DNA of 64,000 bases from Opitutaceae bacterium. Its GTDB lineage: Bacteria; Verrucomicrobiota; Verrucomicrobiia; Opitutales; Opitutaceae. Shown in pieces: positions 8,673-17,200 of this stretch (position 1 is the first letter of the stretch; the number at the start of each line of letters is the position of its first letter). Position numbers and translations under genes: made by a program. The notes below the pieces were generated by a model that was given only the letters and a program-made list of their open reading frames with translations, made no database searches and was not told the DNA's origin. The stretch spans positions 1-64,000 of the forward strand of contig JAUYAK010000083.1 in the NCBI GenBank assembly GCA_030693515.1, read 5' to 3'.

Positions 8673-9748
8673 GCGGGCGCGGCTCAGAGGTAGCGGCGGG
8701 CGTCCCTGCCCGCCGAGGTTTGGAAAGTAGGGCGGGTCTTCGACCCGCCCTCGGTGGCGAGCACTCAACGCGCGAAAGGGCGGGTCACAGACCCGCCCTA
8801 CTTCGGCGGGCCGGGACGCCCGCCGCTACGCGAGCGATCGGAGCTTTGCTCGCGTCCGTGATCTTCGGGGTTGTCGCCGCCCGTGCGCAGCAGATCGCGG
8901 ACACGGCGTTTGCGCCGCCCATTGCGTCGCCCGCCTTCGCCGAGGGCCGCGGCCCGGTCGTCGCAATCGACGAGGCGCACGGCAATTTTCACACGGCGAC
9001 GGGGCGCTATGTGGCTTTCGCCAATCTCGCGCGCCGCGACGGTTTCGTCGTGCGGGCGGCGACGGAAAAATTCTCTGCGTCCGCGCTGCGTGATCTCCGC
9101 GTGCTCGTGATCGCGAACGCCCTGCACCCGCGCAACGCCTCCGGCACCTGGTCGCTGCCCACGCCGTCCGCCTTCACGCCCGCCGAGATCGAGGCGGTGG
9201 CGGCCTGGGTGCGCGAGGGTGGCGCGCTGTTGCTCATCGCGGACCACATGCCGTTTCCCGGCGCGGCCGAGGCGCTCGCGGCGGCGTTCGGCTTCACGTT
9301 CAGCAACGGCTTCGCGCAGGATGCCGCGGGCAAGAGCCGGCTCGTGTTCCGCCGCGCCGATGGGTCGCTCGCCGATCACGCGGTCGTGCGCGGGCGCTCG
9401 GCCGCGGAGGCGATCACCGAGGTGGTCGCGTTCACGGGCAGCGCGTTTCGCGGCCCGCCGGAGGCGGTGTCGATCTTCGTGCTGGCGCGGGGCAGTGTGT
9501 CGCTGGAGCCGAAAGTCGCGTGGCAGTTTCCACCGGAGACGCCCCGGGCCGACGTGTCCGGCTGGTCGCAGGGCGCGCTCGTGAAAGCCGGCCGCGGCCG
9601 CGTGGCGGTCTTTGGCGAGGCGGCGATGTTCTCCGCGCAGCGCGCTGGCCCTGACAAACGCCCGATGGGCATGAACGATCCCGCGGCGAAACAGAATCCG
9701 CAGTTTTTGCTGAATGTCCTCCGCTGGCTTTCCGGTGTAATCGAATAG
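8669..9748 (+). CDS. DUF4350-like secreted protein, start disturbed by a palindromic repeat
   Basis: Up to 359 residues. The body (VVAIDEAHGNFHTATGRY ... VAAWVREGGALLLIADHMPFPGAAEAL) matches the DUF4350/GATase-like group: a Rossmann-like fold with GGxLLLIADH, usually near transport or surface proteins, no known reaction. A hydrophobic signal segment (GALLASVIFGVVAARA) appears only around residues 62-77 when translation starts at the ATG at 8669, which overlaps the sulfatase stop as ATGA. The stretch between is the nested palindrome at 8689-8829 read in frame. Alternative starts directly before the signal are TTG at 8846 or GTG at 8858. The longest coordinates are given; the true start is unresolved. 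Confidence 0.65.
   Translation: MSGRGSEVAAGVPARRGLESRAGLRPALGGEHSTRERAGHRPALLRRAGTPAATRAIGALLASVIFGVVAARAQQIADTAFAPPIASPAFAEGRGPVVAIDEAHGNFHTATGRYVAFANLARRDGFVVRAATEKFSASALRDLRVLVIANALHPRNASGTWSLPTPSAFTPAEIEAVAAWVREGGALLLIADHMPFPGAAEALAAAFGFTFSNGFAQDAAGKSRLVFRRADGSLADHAVVRGRSAAEAITEVVAFTGSAFRGPPEAVSIFVLARGSVSLEPKVAWQFPPETPRADVSGWSQGALVKAGRGRVAVFGEAAMFSAQRAGPDKRPMGMNDPAAKQNPQFLLNVLRWLSGVIE
8689..8829. repeat. Nested palindromic repeat, family B inside an outer arm pair
   Basis: Outer arms: GTAGCGGCGGGCGTCCC near 8690 and its complement ending near 8829, about 27 bases each with one mismatch. Inner arms: AAGTAGGGCGGGTC at 8725-8751 and complement at 8776-8803, about 26 bases. Each inner arm is itself a short palindrome (GGGCGGGTC..GACCCGCCC). 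The inner pair is the same family as the element at 27015-27097. The whole unit could fold as one hairpin of about 140 bases just after the sulfatase stop. Confidence 0.85.
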
Positions 9749-9775
9749 CTTGGCTGTGCTTCCCCTCCGCGCCCC

Positions 9776-11314
9776 ATGAAAACTCCGCTCGCCCTGCTTA
9801 TCCTCTCGCTCGCATGGGCCGGCACCGCCTTCGCGCAGCGCCCCGCGCCGCTCTATCCGGACATCGCGCCCGTGTGTGCGCCCGAGGATCTGCGCAAGGT
9901 CGCACTGCCCCACACGACCATCGAGGCGGTCACGGTTGATCAAGCGGAGGGCTCGGTGCGCATCACCGCGATCGTCACGCACCCGCCCGCGGGCGATCGC
10001 GTGAAGGTGTGGATCGCGCTGCCCCTGAAAAATTGGAACGGCCGCTTCATGGGCACGGGCGGCGGCGGCTTCACCGGCGGCAACCCCGGCAGTCTGCGCG
10101 GCCCGGTCGCGCAGGGTTTCGCCGCGGCTTCGACCGACACCGGCCACGAGGGCGGCAGCGGAGCCTATGCGCTGAATGCCAACGGCCGGCTCAACTGGCA
10201 GGAGATCCGCGACAACGCCTACCTCGGCATCCATGCGGCGGCCATCACCGGCAAGGCGCTCGCGACGGCGTTTTACGGCCAGCCGCCGCGCTATGCCTAC
10301 TTCGTGGGCAGCTCCACCGGCGGGCGGCAGGGCCTGATGGCGGCACAGCGCTACCCCGAGGACTACGACGGCATCGTCTCCGGCTGTCCCGCGGTCAACT
10401 GGGCGGCCATGGTGCCGGGGACGTTCTGGCCGCAGGTGGTGATGAACGAAGCGAAGCATTTCGTCGCCAAGGCCAAGCTCGACGCCGCCACCGCCGCCGT
10501 CATCGCGGCGTGCGACGGCGACGATGGCGTGCGTGACGGCGTGATCGATGATCCGATGCGCTGCACTTGGGATCCGCGCGCGCTCGTGGGCACGAAGATC
10601 GGCGACGACACGTTCACGGAGGCCGATGCGGACGTGGTGCGGAAAATTTGGGAAGGCCCGCGCGGTCACGGCGGGCGAGTGCTGTGGCACGGGCTCACGC
10701 GGGGCTCGAATCTCTTCGCGCTCGCGGGCACCGAGGGCACGCCGCTGACGGGCAAGCCGTTCGGGGTGGCGCATGATTGGCTGAAGTTCTTCCTCGTGCA
10801 GAACCCGCAGTGGGACTGGACGACGATCACGCGCGGCGAGTTCGAGCTGCTGATGAACCAAAGCGTCGAGCTCTTCGGCCCGACGTTCAGCGCGGACAAT
10901 CCCGATCTCACGCGCTTCCGCGAGCGCGGCGGCAAAGTGATCCTCACGCACGGGCTGGCCGACCAGCTCATCCCGCCGCAGGGGTCCATCGCCTACTACG
11001 AGCGTGTGCAGCAGCGGATGGGTGGGGCCGGGAAGGCGGCGGAGTTTGCGCGGCTCTTCCTCGTGCCGGGCGTCGATCACGGCTTCCGCGGCGTGGGCGC
11101 AACCCCGAGCCCGGCGACGCTGCAGACGGCCATCATCGCTTGGGTGGAGCAGGGCAGGGCGCCCGATCGGCTCCTCGGCGAATCCCGCGACGCCGCCGGC
11201 AAAGTGGTGCGCGCGCGGCCGCTGTTTCCTTACCCGCAGTTCACGAAATACCGCGGCACCGGGAGTCCGGACGAGGCGGCGAACTTCATCGCGGCGTCGC
11301 CGGCGGCGCACTGA
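9776..11314 (+). CDS. Tannase/feruloyl-esterase-family secreted esterase lacking the conserved cysteine pair
   Basis: 512 residues with signal peptide 1-20 (cleavage near AFAQ-R). The tannase family hydrolyses ester bonds of phenolic acids to sugars or aromatics. Seen: nucleophile region YFVGSSTGGRQGL with Ser180, acid region HGLADQLIPP (Asp near 397), base GVDHGFRG with His435, and a calcium-loop-like segment CDGDDGVRDGVIDDP. Known members carry a Cys directly before the Ser and one after the His (CS-D-HC motif) joined by a disulfide. Here these positions are Ser179 and Gly436, so both are absent together. The lid segment between 230 and 390 is present. Expected to act in the periplasm or outside; substrate unknown. 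Confidence 0.82.
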   Translation: MKTPLALLILSLAWAGTAFAQRPAPLYPDIAPVCAPEDLRKVALPHTTIEAVTVDQAEGSVRITAIVTHPPAGDRVKVWIALPLKNWNGRFMGTGGGGFTGGNPGSLRGPVAQGFAAASTDTGHEGGSGAYALNANGRLNWQEIRDNAYLGIHAAAITGKALATAFYGQPPRYAYFVGSSTGGRQGLMAAQRYPEDYDGIVSGCPAVNWAAMVPGTFWPQVVMNEAKHFVAKAKLDAATAAVIAACDGDDGVRDGVIDDPMRCTWDPRALVGTKIGDDTFTEADADVVRKIWEGPRGHGGRVLWHGLTRGSNLFALAGTEGTPLTGKPFGVAHDWLKFFLVQNPQWDWTTITRGEFELLMNQSVELFGPTFSADNPDLTRFRERGGKVILTHGLADQLIPPQGSIAYYERVQQRMGGAGKAAEFARLFLVPGVDHGFRGVGATPSPATLQTAIIAWVEQGRAPDRLLGESRDAAGKVVRARPLFPYPQFTKYRGTGSPDEAANFIAASPAAH

Positions 11315-11888
11315 CCGGCGCAGCCACAGGCAGGAACTGCACGGCATCGACGATCACGTATTTTCCCTCGGTGCCCGCGGTGCCGAGGCGCACGTGACCC
11401 CCGCGGCCGGCCTCGAAACGGAAAACTCCGAGTGTGCGCCACAGCCGCGCGTGCGGCGGCTCCTGCTGCTGGTTGATGCGCAGCGTGGTCTCGCCGTCGG
11501 CGTGACGGAGGGTGACCGGGGTGTTGGGGGCGCGGCGGACATTGTAGCAGTGCGCGAGGCGCACCTCATACCAGCCGGCGCGCGGCAGATCGGGCGTGAG
11601 CGTGGCGGACTTGGCGCCCTTGTCCTTGGCTTGGTCGTGGAGGTAGCCGAGGCCGACGTAGGGCGGCGTGTGCGTGGAGTATTGCCACGTGCCGGTGAGG
11701 ACCGCGGCGGTTTCATCGACCACGATGCCCGGCAGGCTCGCGGGATCGGCGACGATGAACGGCACGAGTTCGGGCCGATCGACTTCGCCGGGTGCGTGGG
11801 TGTTGGGCACGGCCTCGGGGTGAGGCGTGAGCTTGGTCGCGGCCCAGATGGAGCTCAGCGCGGCAAGGAAGAAAAACGCGAGACGCAT
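11286..11888 (-). CDS. Secreted golvesin-like carbohydrate-binding domain protein
   Basis: 200 residues with signal peptide (residues 1-16). The mature protein is essentially one golvesin C-terminal-like/Xly-type beta-sandwich: IVVDETAAVLTGTW, YVGLGYLHDQAKDKGAKSATLTP, LPRAGWYEVRLAH, NTPVTLRHADGETTLRINQQQ and GKYVIVDAVQF follow the family pattern in order. Such domains usually bind polysaccharide or appear as accessory modules of esterases, sulfatases and peptidases; here it stands alone. It is convergent with the esterase gene and their 3' ends overlap by 29 bases. Confidence 0.75.
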   Translation of the reverse strand: MRLAFFFLAALSSIWAATKLTPHPEAVPNTHAPGEVDRPELVPFIVADPASLPGIVVDETAAVLTGTWQYSTHTPPYVGLGYLHDQAKDKGAKSATLTPDLPRAGWYEVRLAHCYNVRRAPNTPVTLRHADGETTLRINQQQEPPHARLWRTLGVFRFEAGRGGHVRLGTAGTEGKYVIVDAVQFLPVAAPVSAPPATPR

Positions 11889-11989
11889 GGCGGGGTGCGG
11901 GAAACGCCGGCAGGTTCGCGGTTGCGGGCTGCAAGGCCGAGTTTTTTCGTTTCGTCCGCGCCACGGGGGCGTCTTGCTGGCGCCGCCCC

Positions 11990-13315
11990 ATGAAAACCTT
12001 CGCCCTGCTGTCAGCCCTCGTGAGTTTTGTTTCCGCCGCCATTGCGGCCGCGCCGGCCAAGCCGAACGTCGTGGTCATCCTCGTCGATGATTTCGGTTAC
12101 GAATGCGTGGGCGCCAATGGCGGCACCTCCTACCGGACTCCGCACATCGACCGCCTCGCGGCGGACGGCATGCGCTTCGAGCGCTGCTTCGTGCAGCCGC
12201 TGTGCACGCCGACGCGTGTGCAGCTGATGACCGGGATCTACAATATCAGGAACTACATCAATTTTGGAAACATGGACCCGGAGGCGGAAACATTTGCGCA
12301 CCACTTCCGCCGCGCGGGCTATGCGACCGGCATCGCGGGCAAGTGGCAGCTCGGCTCCGACCTCGGGCTGCCGAAGAAACTCGGCTTCGACGAAAACTGC
12401 CTCTGGCAACACACGCGCCGTCCGCCGCGCTTCGCCAACCCCGGCCTCGAATACGACGGCGTCGAGCGCGACTTCAGCAACGGCGAATACGGCCCCGATC
12501 TCGTGCAGGACTGGGTGCTCGACTTCATCCGCCGGAAAAAAGACGGCCCGTGGCTCGTCTACTACCCGATGATCCTCACGCACGATCCTTTCCAGCCGGT
12601 GCCGGGCGGCCCGGGCTGGGACCCCAAGGCGATCGGCGAGCGCGTGAACCGTGATGTGAAGTATTTCGCCGACATGGTCGCGCACACGGACAAGCACGTC
12701 GGCCAGCTCACCGCGCACCTTGAGCAACTCGGCCTGCGAGAGAACACGTTGTTCGTTTTTGTCGGGGACAACGGCACCGGTGTGTCCGTGACCTCGCGCA
12801 TGGGTGATCGCGTGGTGCCCGGCGGCAAGGGCAAGATGACCGCCGCCGGCATGCACGTGCCGCTGATCGTGAGCTGGCCGGGAAAAATTCCCGCCGGCCG
12901 CGTGAACGCCGACCTGATCGATTCGACGGATTTCCTGCCGACCCTGCTCGCGGCCGCCGGTCTGCCGGCGACCAAGACCGCGATCGATGGTCGCAGCTTC
13001 GCGCCCCAGCTCCGCGGCGAGCCGGGCACGCCGCGCGAGTGGTATTACTCGTGGTATTCGCGCAACGGCGATTTGAAGTCCGCGCGCGAGTTTGCGGCGA
13101 CGCAGCGCTACAAGCTCTACCGCACGGGTGAGTTCTACGACACGACCTCCGACCCCGAGGAGAAGCGTCCGCTGCCGATGGCGGCGCTCGCCACCGAGGC
13201 CGCGGCAGCGGCGAAGAAATTACAGGGGGTGCTTGCGCCATTCACGCACGCGCGCCCGGAGAAATACCGCAGCATCGCGCCGGCGGCAGCCGGCAAGGCC
13301 GGGCTGGACGAGTGA
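11990..13315 (+). CDS. Secreted S1-family sulfatase with CTPTR motif
   Basis: 441 residues, signal peptide 1-20. Second sulfatase of the window. Metal motif VVVILVDDFGYECVG, activating motif CTPTR (Cys72; Thr replaces the commoner Ser, still CxPxR), then GKWQLGSD, LVYYPMILTHDPF and GDNGTGV. Shorter than the first sulfatase and without its C-terminal region, so probably a different S1 subfamily and substrate. It runs divergently from the golvesin-domain gene, with about 100 bases between the two starts. Formylglycine modification is required. Confidence 0.9.
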   Translation: MKTFALLSALVSFVSAAIAAAPAKPNVVVILVDDFGYECVGANGGTSYRTPHIDRLAADGMRFERCFVQPLCTPTRVQLMTGIYNIRNYINFGNMDPEAETFAHHFRRAGYATGIAGKWQLGSDLGLPKKLGFDENCLWQHTRRPPRFANPGLEYDGVERDFSNGEYGPDLVQDWVLDFIRRKKDGPWLVYYPMILTHDPFQPVPGGPGWDPKAIGERVNRDVKYFADMVAHTDKHVGQLTAHLEQLGLRENTLFVFVGDNGTGVSVTSRMGDRVVPGGKGKMTAAGMHVPLIVSWPGKIPAGRVNADLIDSTDFLPTLLAAAGLPATKTAIDGRSFAPQLRGEPGTPREWYYSWYSRNGDLKSAREFAATQRYKLYRTGEFYDTTSDPEEKRPLPMAALATEAAAAAKKLQGVLAPFTHARPEKYRSIAPAAAGKAGLDE

Positions 13316-13391
13316 GAACGGGCGGCAGCACACAGGGCTTGACGCGCTGTGCCACCCGACCGCTTCTTGGGCCCACCCCTTCGACTGCCTT

Positions 13392-13826
13392 ATGATTCTG
13401 CGCGCGCTTTCCGTCCTGCTGTTGCTTCCTTTTGCCCTCCTGCGTGCCGCGGAGACAAAAGCTCCTCCCATGGCCGAAGTCGCCGGCACCTTCTCGGGCC
13501 GATGGTCGGCCGACGAAGGCGATGCCGCCGGCGGGTTAGAGCTGACGCTACGGCGCGATGAGAAAGCGATGTGGGCGGCCGAGGCGACGTTGGTCTTCGA
13601 AGGCGCCCGTGCGCCGACGTCCATAAAAAGCGTGAAGGTCGAGGCCGGAAAAGTCGTGATCGTTTTCGACTGGCGCATCCAGGATGCTTCCGGTCAAAGC
13701 AAGATCAGTGGCGAGCTGGCCGGCGACACTTTGAGCGGCGTCTACGAGTCCAGCAACGCCGAGGGCGTCACGCGGGGCAAATGGACCCTCAAGCGCGCCG
13801 CCGGGCCCTCGCCGAAGCAGTCCTGA
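13392..13826 (+). CDS. Small secreted protein of unknown function
   Basis: 144 residues with a signal peptide (MILRALSVLLLLPFALLRAAE). The rest alternates strands: GTFSGRWSADEGDAAGGLELTLRR, ISGELAGDTLSGVYES and GVTRGKWTLKR. This pattern is common in small beta-barrel lipocalin-like domains that report substrate-dependent weight change (xSGxYxx...GxW) and occurs in many uncharacterised Verrucomicrobiota proteins. No function assigned. The ATG at 13392 is selected by the signal peptide; the same frame is open further upstream inside the sulfatase gene. Confidence 0.55.
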   Translation: MILRALSVLLLLPFALLRAAETKAPPMAEVAGTFSGRWSADEGDAAGGLELTLRRDEKAMWAAEATLVFEGARAPTSIKSVKVEAGKVVIVFDWRIQDASGQSKISGELAGDTLSGVYESSNAEGVTRGKWTLKRAAGPSPKQS

Positions 13827-14283
13827 ATGGCGCTCGCGTCCCGGGGCTGCCTTCGCGGCTCCGCGTCCGCGACGGGGCCGGGTTGGTGGCGAAGCGGGGC
13901 GGCGAAATGGGGAATAGTTCGCGGTTCCATTCACCGCTTGGGGGAAATTTCGCGCGGGCCGGCAGGCCGCGCGGCGAGAGGTGCGCGGACGATTTTCCCT
14001 CGTAAAACGGAGTGCGCCGGTCCGTCGGCGTGGGCATGGCATGATCGATGCGCAAGGCGGCGCGTGTCGCTCTCCCTGCCCACGCCAGCGCCGCAGACCC
14101 GGCCGCGCCTGCGATCCGAAGGAACATTTCGCCTGCGGATCCGTTCGGAGTTTTCTCCCGTGACGACACTTATGCAGCGAACTCGCGTCTTGCGCTTTTA
14201 CATCCGCCGTTCGCTGCTGGGGGCGTGTCGCCTTGGAGCCCCCTCCCCTTCATCGAGTCGCTTCTGAAGAAATTTCTATCGTC
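13827..14283. other. Gene-free stretch before the NHL/Ig protein
   Basis: 457 bases. I see no convincing coding frame, RNA gene, repeat or hairpin terminator. G+C is high until about 14150, then drops slightly toward the start of the next gene, as a promoter region would, but no clear -35/-10 pair can be named. Confidence 0.5.
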
Positions 14284-17200
14284 ATGAATCGCATCCACAC
14301 CGCCTACGCACAGTCCGCCCCCCATCGCGCCTCCCGGATGAGGCGTTTTGCCAGTCTCGTTGCATGTTTGATGTTGCCGTTCTCGGCTCTCGGCCAAGTC
14401 GGAGTAACCACGCCCGCCGGATCGGCCGGCAGCACCGGCACAACCGACAATGCCGACGGCACGTTGGCGCGGTTCAACAATCCCGCCGGGCTCGCGGCTG
14501 ACGGCACCTATGTTTACGTGGCCGACTCCGCCAATAATCGGGTCCGGAGACTGACCATCTCCACCGGGGCGGTGGCGATTTTTGGCACGACGGTTTTCAG
14601 CGGTCCTTCCGGCGTGGCCGTCGACGGCTCTGGCAACGCCTACGTGGCCGACACGGGCAACCATGTCATCCGCAAGATCGACACGAGCGGCGTGGTGACG
14701 ATCGTCGCCGGTGCGGCGGGCGTCTTCGGCTCGGCCAACTCGACGCTCGCGCTCTCGCGTTTCAACAATCCGCAGGGCATTGCGGTGAACGCCGGGGGCA
14801 CGGTCATCTATGTGGCGGACACAGGCAACAACCTCATTCGCCGGATTGACGTCTCGGGCGACGCGGTCACGACAATTGCCTCAGGCTTCAAGCCGGTCGG
14901 CCTCGCGCTCAACTCCACCACGGATCTCTATGTGACCACGATCGATGGCAGCGGCGAGGGGCACACCATCCGCCGCCTTACGCTCCCCGGTCACGTGCTC
15001 TCGACCATCGCCGGCCTGGCCGGCACCTCGGGGAGCACCGACGCCAACGGCACGAGCGCCCGCTTCAACAATCCCAACGGCATCGCCATCGACAGCGCCG
15101 GTGATCTCTATGTGGCGGACTCCGGCAACCACACCATCCGGAAGATTGCGACCCCGACCGGGGTGGCGACCGTGACGACCATCGCGGGCTCCGCGGGATC
15201 GGTCGGCAACGCCAATGGCCTTGGGTCCGCCGCGCGCTTCAACACGCCTTTCGGCGTCGTGGCCACCGCGGTCAATTCGCTCTACGTCTCGGATGGCAAC
15301 AACCACACCATCCGCCGCGCGTTGCCGACCGCCGCGCCGGCCATCACGAGCGCGAACAACGCCACCTTCACCCTGAACTCCGCGGGGACGTTCACCGTCA
15401 CGGCGACCGGCTCGCCGGCGCCGACGTTCTCCATCACCGTCGGATCGCTGCCCTCGGGAGTTTCGCTCAATGCCACGACCGGCGTGATCTCCGGCACCGC
15501 CACGGCCGGCGGATCGTTTCCGATCACGCTGCAGGCCAGCAACGGCGTCGGCTCGGCGGCGACCCAAGCCTTCACGCTGACCGTCAACCAGGCCCCGCTC
15601 TTCACGAGCGCCAACAACGCGACCTTCTCCCTCGGCGTGGGCAGCACCTTTACGCTCACGGCCAGCGGCACCCCGGCCCCGACCTTCGGCCTCGTGAGCG
15701 GGAGTTTCCCGCCTTGGGCTTCCCTCAACACCAGCACGGGTGCGATCAGCGGCACGCCCAGCAACACCACCGGCTCGCCGTTTTCGTTTACGGTCTCGGC
15801 GACGAACACCGCGGGCTCGGTCACCCAAGCGTTCACGCTTACGGTGGGCGCCGCGAGCCCGGCGGCGATTGTCATCAACCCGTCCTCGACGGCCGTGAAT
15901 GTCGGGCTCAACGCCTCGTTCACCGCCGCCGCCAGCGGCAATCCCACCCCCACCCTCCAGTGGCAGCGCCAGCCGGCGGGCGGCGGCGGCTTCTCCAACC
16001 TCTCTGAGGGTGGCACCTACACCGGGACGACCACCGGGACGCTCACCGTCGTCGGGGTCACGGCGCCCATGAGCGGCGACCAGTTCCAGCTCGTGGCGTC
16101 GAACATCGGCGCCACCGTCACGAGCACGGCGGCGACGTTGAGCATCAACTCCGCCGTGCCGGCTTTTGTGACGCAGCCGCAGAGCACGACGGTCCTCATC
16201 GGCAACACCGGCCTGTTCACCGCCGTGGCGAGCGGCAACCCCACGCCTACGCTCCGCTGGCAACGCCTGCCGGTGGGCGGCTTTGTGTTTTCCGACTTGA
16301 GCGACGATGCCACCTACTCGGGCACGACCGGCAATGTGCTTTCGGTTTCGAATGCGACCATCGGAATGAACGGCGATCAGTTCCGTTCCGTGGCGACCAA
16401 CACCAACGGTGTCGTCCAGAGCAACGCCGCCACCCTCACCGTGAGCGCCAACGCCCCGGTGATCACGCTCCAGCCGGTGGCGGTCACCACGAACGTCGGT
16501 GCGCTCGTGACCTTCACGGCCAACGCCACGGGAGCGCCCGACCCCGCGTTCCGCTGGCAGCGCCAGCCGAACGGCACCACCGGCTTCGTGGATCTCGCGG
16601 ACGGTGGGCCCTATTCCGGCACGCAGACGACGACGCTCACGATCCCGGCCGCCACGGCGGGCATGAACGGCGATCTCATCCGGCTGGTGGCGATTAACGC
16701 CGGGGGCAGCACGCCCTCCAATGCCGTCCTCCTCACGCTCAATCTGGGCACCACCATCTCGCTTTTTGCGGGCCAGGCGACCGTCCCCGGCGCTTTCGAC
16801 GCCACGGGCTTGGCCGCCCGTTTCAACAATCCTTCGGCCATTGCCGTGGACACCTCCGGTAATTTCTACATCGCCGACTCGGGCAACAGCATCATCCGCA
16901 AGATGACGCCGAGCGGAGTAGTCACGACCCTCGCCGGCCTCGCCGGCGTGCGCGGGGCGGTCGATGGGCCCGCCGGCTCGGCGCGGTTTAATTCCCCGAG
17001 TGGCGTGGCGGTCGATGGGGTCGGCAACGTGTATGTCTCCGATACGTTTAACCACACCATCCGCGTCATCTCGTCCGGCGGCAATGTGACCACGCTGGCG
17101 GGCTCCAGCGGTAGCAGTGGCACCGCCGACGGCACGGGCGACGTGGCCCGGTTCTTCCTGCCCGGAGGCCTGGCGGTGGATGCGGGCGGCAACATCTACG

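Noticed and set aside
8798-11347. 849-codon minus-strand frame across the DUF4350 and esterase genes
   Set aside because: Runs antisense through two genes with signal peptides and family motifs; low complexity and no recognisable domain.
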